A stretch of DNA of 7,861 nt from Gammaproteobacteria bacterium (GTDB lineage: Bacteria > Gemmatimonadota > Gemmatimonadetes > Longimicrobiales > Gaopeijiaceae), in contig JAHEKL010000042.1 in assembly GCA_024638345.1 (NCBI GenBank), positions 1 through 7,861 on the forward strand, read 5' to 3'. This document shows positions 5,702-7,861 of the stretch, piece by piece (position 1 is the stretch's first letter; every line of letters starts with the position of its first letter). A program made the translations under genes and the position numbers. The notes beneath the pieces are model-generated. The model was not told where the DNA came from. It was given only the letters and a program-made list of their open reading frames with translations, and ran no database searches.

Positions 5702-7005
5702 GTGGCGCTCCCGTCCGGCTGATTGTTCACTGAGCGCCAGACACGGCTGAGAAAGGCGCTTTCCGCCGGCTCGAGATTTCGGCCACGTCGGCGCATCATG
5801 CGGTCCGCGGTCTCGAGAAAGGCCTCCAGCCGGTGCGTGTCCCAGTCCTGGCCGGTTCCCCATCGAAATGCGGGGACATACCGGGGGATGGAGCCGCGCC
5901 CGAACACGTTCGTGCCCGCGCCGATCACGGTTCCGGCGTCGAGCGTCGTACCGATTCCGGTCTTCACATGGTCTCCGAGGAAGACGCCCAGCTTGAGTCG
6001 TCCCGTGTCGACAGGTCCGGAAGGGCTTCCCATCCGGATGGATCCATAGTTGTTCTTGAGGTCTGAGTTGGTGGTCATGGCGCCAAGATTCACCCAGTGG
6101 CCCAGCAGGGAGTAGCCGAGGTATCCGTCGTGGGCCTTGTTCGCGTAGCCCAGGATGATGGAGTGGGCGATCTCCCCCCGGAGGTTGCACACGGGACCGC
6201 AGCACGATGTTTCCAATCGACCCCCCAGGACGGTTGAATCTCGCCCGATCAGGGCGGGCCCCGCGATATGGCTGAATGGCCGAACGCGCACTCCGGACGC
6301 GAGGTGGATGGGACCATCCCGGGTATCCAAGACCACGCCAGGATCGACTTCGACGCGGTCACCCATGCTCACTGGAGCCGCGCCCACACGCTCCACGCCG
6401 GGCGATGCCGGAAGGGGTCGGGCCCCTTCTCCCGCGCCATCGGGATAGAGGGTGCGAAGATCTTCCGCCAGGCGCTCCTCATTCAGTGCGACGAGCTCCC
6501 AGGGGTGCTCCAGGACCATCCCGGGCAGCTCGACTCTGGCACTGCCCGCGAGGAAGGCGGGCGCCGAGCCCGGGGTCTCGGACTCTTCCCTGTCGACTTC
6601 ATGGTCCCAGGGCGCCGACGTGTCCGTTAGGTCCGTCCCGACCGGTATCCACCAACCTACCGTGCGATCGCCCACCACGAGCTGGGCGATTTCCCTGTCT
6701 GGGCAAGCCGGGAACCGGCCCGGTCCTCCGATCGACAGAGGAGGAACGTATCGAGTCGAAAGGAGGAGGATCTCGTCGGAACCCCCTCCCGCTGCGAGGT
6801 CGACCGCTGGTGGCGCGTCCCTCGCCACGAAGTCTTCGAGTCCCGGCCCCGCCGCGTAGCCAGTGGCGGAAAGCCCGGTGTAGCGTTCGATCCGTTCGCG
6901 AAGTTTCAAAGCTCCGAAGAGGATCTCTCCGACCGGCATCGTCAAGGCGAACGGATGCCAGCGGCGAGCGATGCGGTCGTCGAACAGGAGCAGACGCCGA
7001 CTCAT
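5698..7005 (-). CDS. GlmU-related sugar nucleotidyltransferase-like / left-handed beta-helix protein
   Basis: 435-residue two-domain protein resembling the GlmU-related family known from Bacteroidota and other phyla (N-terminal NTP_transf_4 type, C-terminal hexapeptide beta-helix). The N-terminal part (about 1-190) opens with LLLFDD, then ALTMPVGEILFGALKLRERI (20-39), the family's version of the nucleotide-binding start; the classic GxGTRM loop of true GlmU is absent. The C-terminal part (about 213-370) has irregular hexapeptide-like repeats with IAGPALIGRDSTVLGG, then SIILGYANKAHDGYLGYSLL (282-301), NLGAMTTNSDLKNNYG (306-321), GDHVKTGIGT and GAGTNVFG (362-369). NKAHDG (289-294) sits where GlmU has its catalytic His region, so acyltransferase activity is plausible but unproven. 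A Pro/Gly/Ala-rich linker (about 188-212) joins the domains. ATG 7005 has GAGG at 7016-7013 and overlaps the upstream stop as ATGA. Likely role: nucleotide-sugar supply for envelope glycans, inferred. Confidence 0.85.
   Translation of the reverse strand: MSRRLLLFDDRIARRWHPFALTMPVGEILFGALKLRERIERYTGLSATGYAAGPGLEDFVARDAPPAVDLAAGGGSDEILLLSTRYVPPLSIGGPGRFPACPDREIAQLVVGDRTVGWWIPVGTDLTDTSAPWDHEVDREESETPGSAPAFLAGSARVELPGMVLEHPWELVALNEERLAEDLRTLYPDGAGEGARPLPASPGVERVGAAPVSMGDRVEVDPGVVLDTRDGPIHLASGVRVRPFSHIAGPALIGRDSTVLGGRLETSCCGPVCNLRGEIAHSIILGYANKAHDGYLGYSLLGHWVNLGAMTTNSDLKNNYGSIRMGSPSGPVDTGRLKLGVFLGDHVKTGIGTTLDAGTVIGAGTNVFGRGSIPRYVPAFRWGTGQDWDTHRLEAFLETADRMMRRRGRNLEPAESAFLSRVWRSVNNQPDGSAT
5708..5712 (-). 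promoter_or_regulatory. Shine-Dalgarno for the WalJ-like gene
   Basis: On the minus strand GGGAG ends 6 bases before the ATG at 5701-5699, inside the end of the GlmU-like gene. It decides the start over the roughly 500 bases of open frame further upstream. Confidence 0.6.
6411..6429 (-). repeat. Perfect 7-bp inverted repeat in interdomain linker of the GlmU-like gene
   Basis: GAAGGGG (6411-6417) and CCCCTTC (6423-6429) are exact inverted copies around a 5-base spacer, with a possible outer G-T pair (6410/6430). In the minus-strand mRNA this is a stable-looking GC-rich hairpin with loop CCCGA. It is inside the coding sequence, at codons 193-199, which fall in the linker between the nucleotidyltransferase-like and beta-helix domains. 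No T-run follows, so it is not an intrinsic terminator. It may be chance in GC-rich DNA. Confidence 0.5.
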
Positions 7006-7861
7006 CCGTCCGCCTCGCCGCCGCCGGACGGCCTTCCTTCGTCCACCGGACCGGACCGGGCCTCGGTCCCATCGAGAAAGTCGTCGGGAAGACCCAGGAC
7101 CAGGCGTTTGAGTTCTGAGGATCGTGCTCTGGTGGTCACGAGCGTTGCGCCGCCCGCGCGCACGACGACCAGGCCTTCGACTCCGAACAGGACGATGGGG
7201 CCATCCTCGGCCCAGATGATGGAGTCGTGCGAATCGAGGGTGTGGACGCGACCGAGGGTCCAGTTGCCATTCGTATCCGGCGCCCAGGAGCGGGTGAGGG
7301 ATTCCCAGTTCCCCAGGTCGTCCCAGTGAAAGTCGGCCTGAAACGCCGCGGTCCGATTGCTTCGCTCGAACACCGCTTCATCGATCGAGATCGTGGACAC
7401 GGCTCCGAAGAACGAAGTCACATCACCTCGATCCAAGAGAGGTAGATGCTCTCCGATCTCCGGGGCGTGGAGCCGAATCTCCTCCAGGAACCTCCGGACC
7501 GGGAGCACGAAGATGCCCGTGTTCCAGAGATACCCGCTCGAAACGTGGCTTCGGGCAGCCTCCAAATCGGGTTTCTCAACGAACCCGTCGATCTCGAACG
7601 CCTCTCCGTTCCCCACGCCTCCGACCCTTGCGCCTGGGCGGAGATAACCGTACCCGATCTCCGGTCGATCGGGGGCCACCGCCAAGGTCAACAAACGATC
7701 CTCTCTGCGCGCCGTCTCCACAGCGGCCATCACGGAGCTCGCAAGGGCCGACTCCGGCTCGATCCTGTGGTCCGAGTGGAGAGATACGAGGACGGCGTTC
7801 GGATCGACGCTTCCAATCCGGTGAGCGGCCCAGGTCAAGGCGGGCGCGGTGCCCCGAGCGG
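7002..7861 (-). CDS. manC: Mannose-1-phosphate guanylyltransferase, 5'-truncated by window edge
   Basis: Forms GDP-mannose from mannose 1-phosphate and GTP, the donor for mannose-, rhamnose- or fucose-containing surface glycans. The frame is open to the window end; 285 residues are visible. About 70 N-terminal residues, with the nucleotide-binding LAGGxGxR loop, must lie upstream. In the visible numbering: RGTAPAL (2-8, family RNTAPAI), LVSLHSDH (24-30; family usually LPADH), EIGYGYLRPG (67-76), FVEKPD (93-98, sugar-phosphate binding EKP), SGYLWNTGIF (108-117), SIDEAVFERS (158-167), and HWDDLGNWESL (178-188; family GWSDVGSW). The protein ends shortly after the left-handed helix region, so it is the short form without a C-terminal phosphomannose isomerase domain. 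A TTG at 7836-7838 is in frame but is not the start, because conserved residues precede it. The stop overlaps the next gene's ATG (ATGA). A related nucleotidyltransferase specificity cannot be excluded. Confidence 0.9.
   Translation of the reverse strand, partial: ARGTAPALTWAAHRIGSVDPNAVLVSLHSDHRIEPESALASSVMAAVETARREDRLLTLAVAPDRPEIGYGYLRPGARVGGVGNGEAFEIDGFVEKPDLEAARSHVSSGYLWNTGIFVLPVRRFLEEIRLHAPEIGEHLPLLDRGDVTSFFGAVSTISIDEAVFERSNRTAAFQADFHWDDLGNWESLTRSWAPDTNGNWTLGRVHTLDSHDSIIWAEDGPIVLFGVEGLVVVRAGGATLVTTRARSSELKRLVLGLPDDFLDGTEARSGPVDEGRPSGGGEADG
7013..7016 (-). promoter_or_regulatory. Shine-Dalgarno for the GlmU-like gene
   Basis: On the minus strand GAGG ends 7 bases before the ATG at 7005-7003, inside the last codons of manC. 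It supports the ATGA-overlap start. Confidence 0.5.

Noticed and set aside
5702..6205. Open frame upstream of the WalJ-like start, which would give a 441-residue protein.
   Set aside because: It runs antiparallel in frame choice to the GlmU-like gene, has shadow-like composition, and the MBL family begins precisely at 5701 with a Shine-Dalgarno.
6276..7118. 280-residue open frame on the plus strand opposite the GlmU-like and manC genes.
   Set aside because: Very Arg/Pro-rich, no recognisable motif, and fully opposite a gene with clear family motifs; typical of GC-rich antisense shadow.

Overview
This is a GC-rich, almost fully coding bacterial window with two convergent gene clusters and no sign of mobile DNA, CRISPR, rRNA or tRNA. 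Gene content and motifs point to a Gram-negative-type bacterium that makes isoprenoids by the MEP pathway. The gene order frr-uppS-cdsA-dxr-rseP is widespread. Its combination with a GlmU-related NTP_transf_4/left-handed beta-helix protein, and the particular RseP and ManC motif variants, makes Gemmatimonadota or a related GC-rich phylum my best guess. That placement rests on remembered family resemblance and is tentative.

Left cluster, plus strand (1-4826): the C-terminal most of ribosome recycling factor (frr, cut by the window edge), then undecaprenyl diphosphate synthase (uppS), CDP-diacylglycerol synthase (cdsA), DXP reductoisomerase (dxr) and the site-2 intramembrane protease RseP. cdsA/dxr and dxr/rseP overlap by ATGA, so this is very likely one transcript. 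Functionally, dxr supplies isoprenoid precursors, uppS turns them into the C55 lipid carrier for cell-wall and envelope glycans, cdsA makes the activated phospholipid precursor, and rseP is an envelope-surveillance protease.

Junction (4827-4879): a 53-base convergent intergenic gap holding weak hairpins that could end transcription, without a T-tract.

Right cluster, minus strand (7861-4880): a mannose-1-phosphate guanylyltransferase (5' end outside the window), a GlmU-related two-domain sugar nucleotidyltransferase/acyltransferase-like protein, and a WalJ/YycJ-type metallo-beta-lactamase-fold hydrolase. Both internal junctions are again ATGA overlaps, each with a plausible Shine-Dalgarno. 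The cluster looks like nucleotide-sugar supply for surface glycans plus a hydrolase whose relatives are linked to cell-wall metabolism.

No clearly new biological system is visible. The items most worth a second look are the co-translated ManC / GlmU-like / WalJ-like trio, the acidic insert in RseP, a 7-bp perfect hairpin placed in the interdomain linker of the GlmU-like gene, and several motif variants in otherwise standard enzymes.
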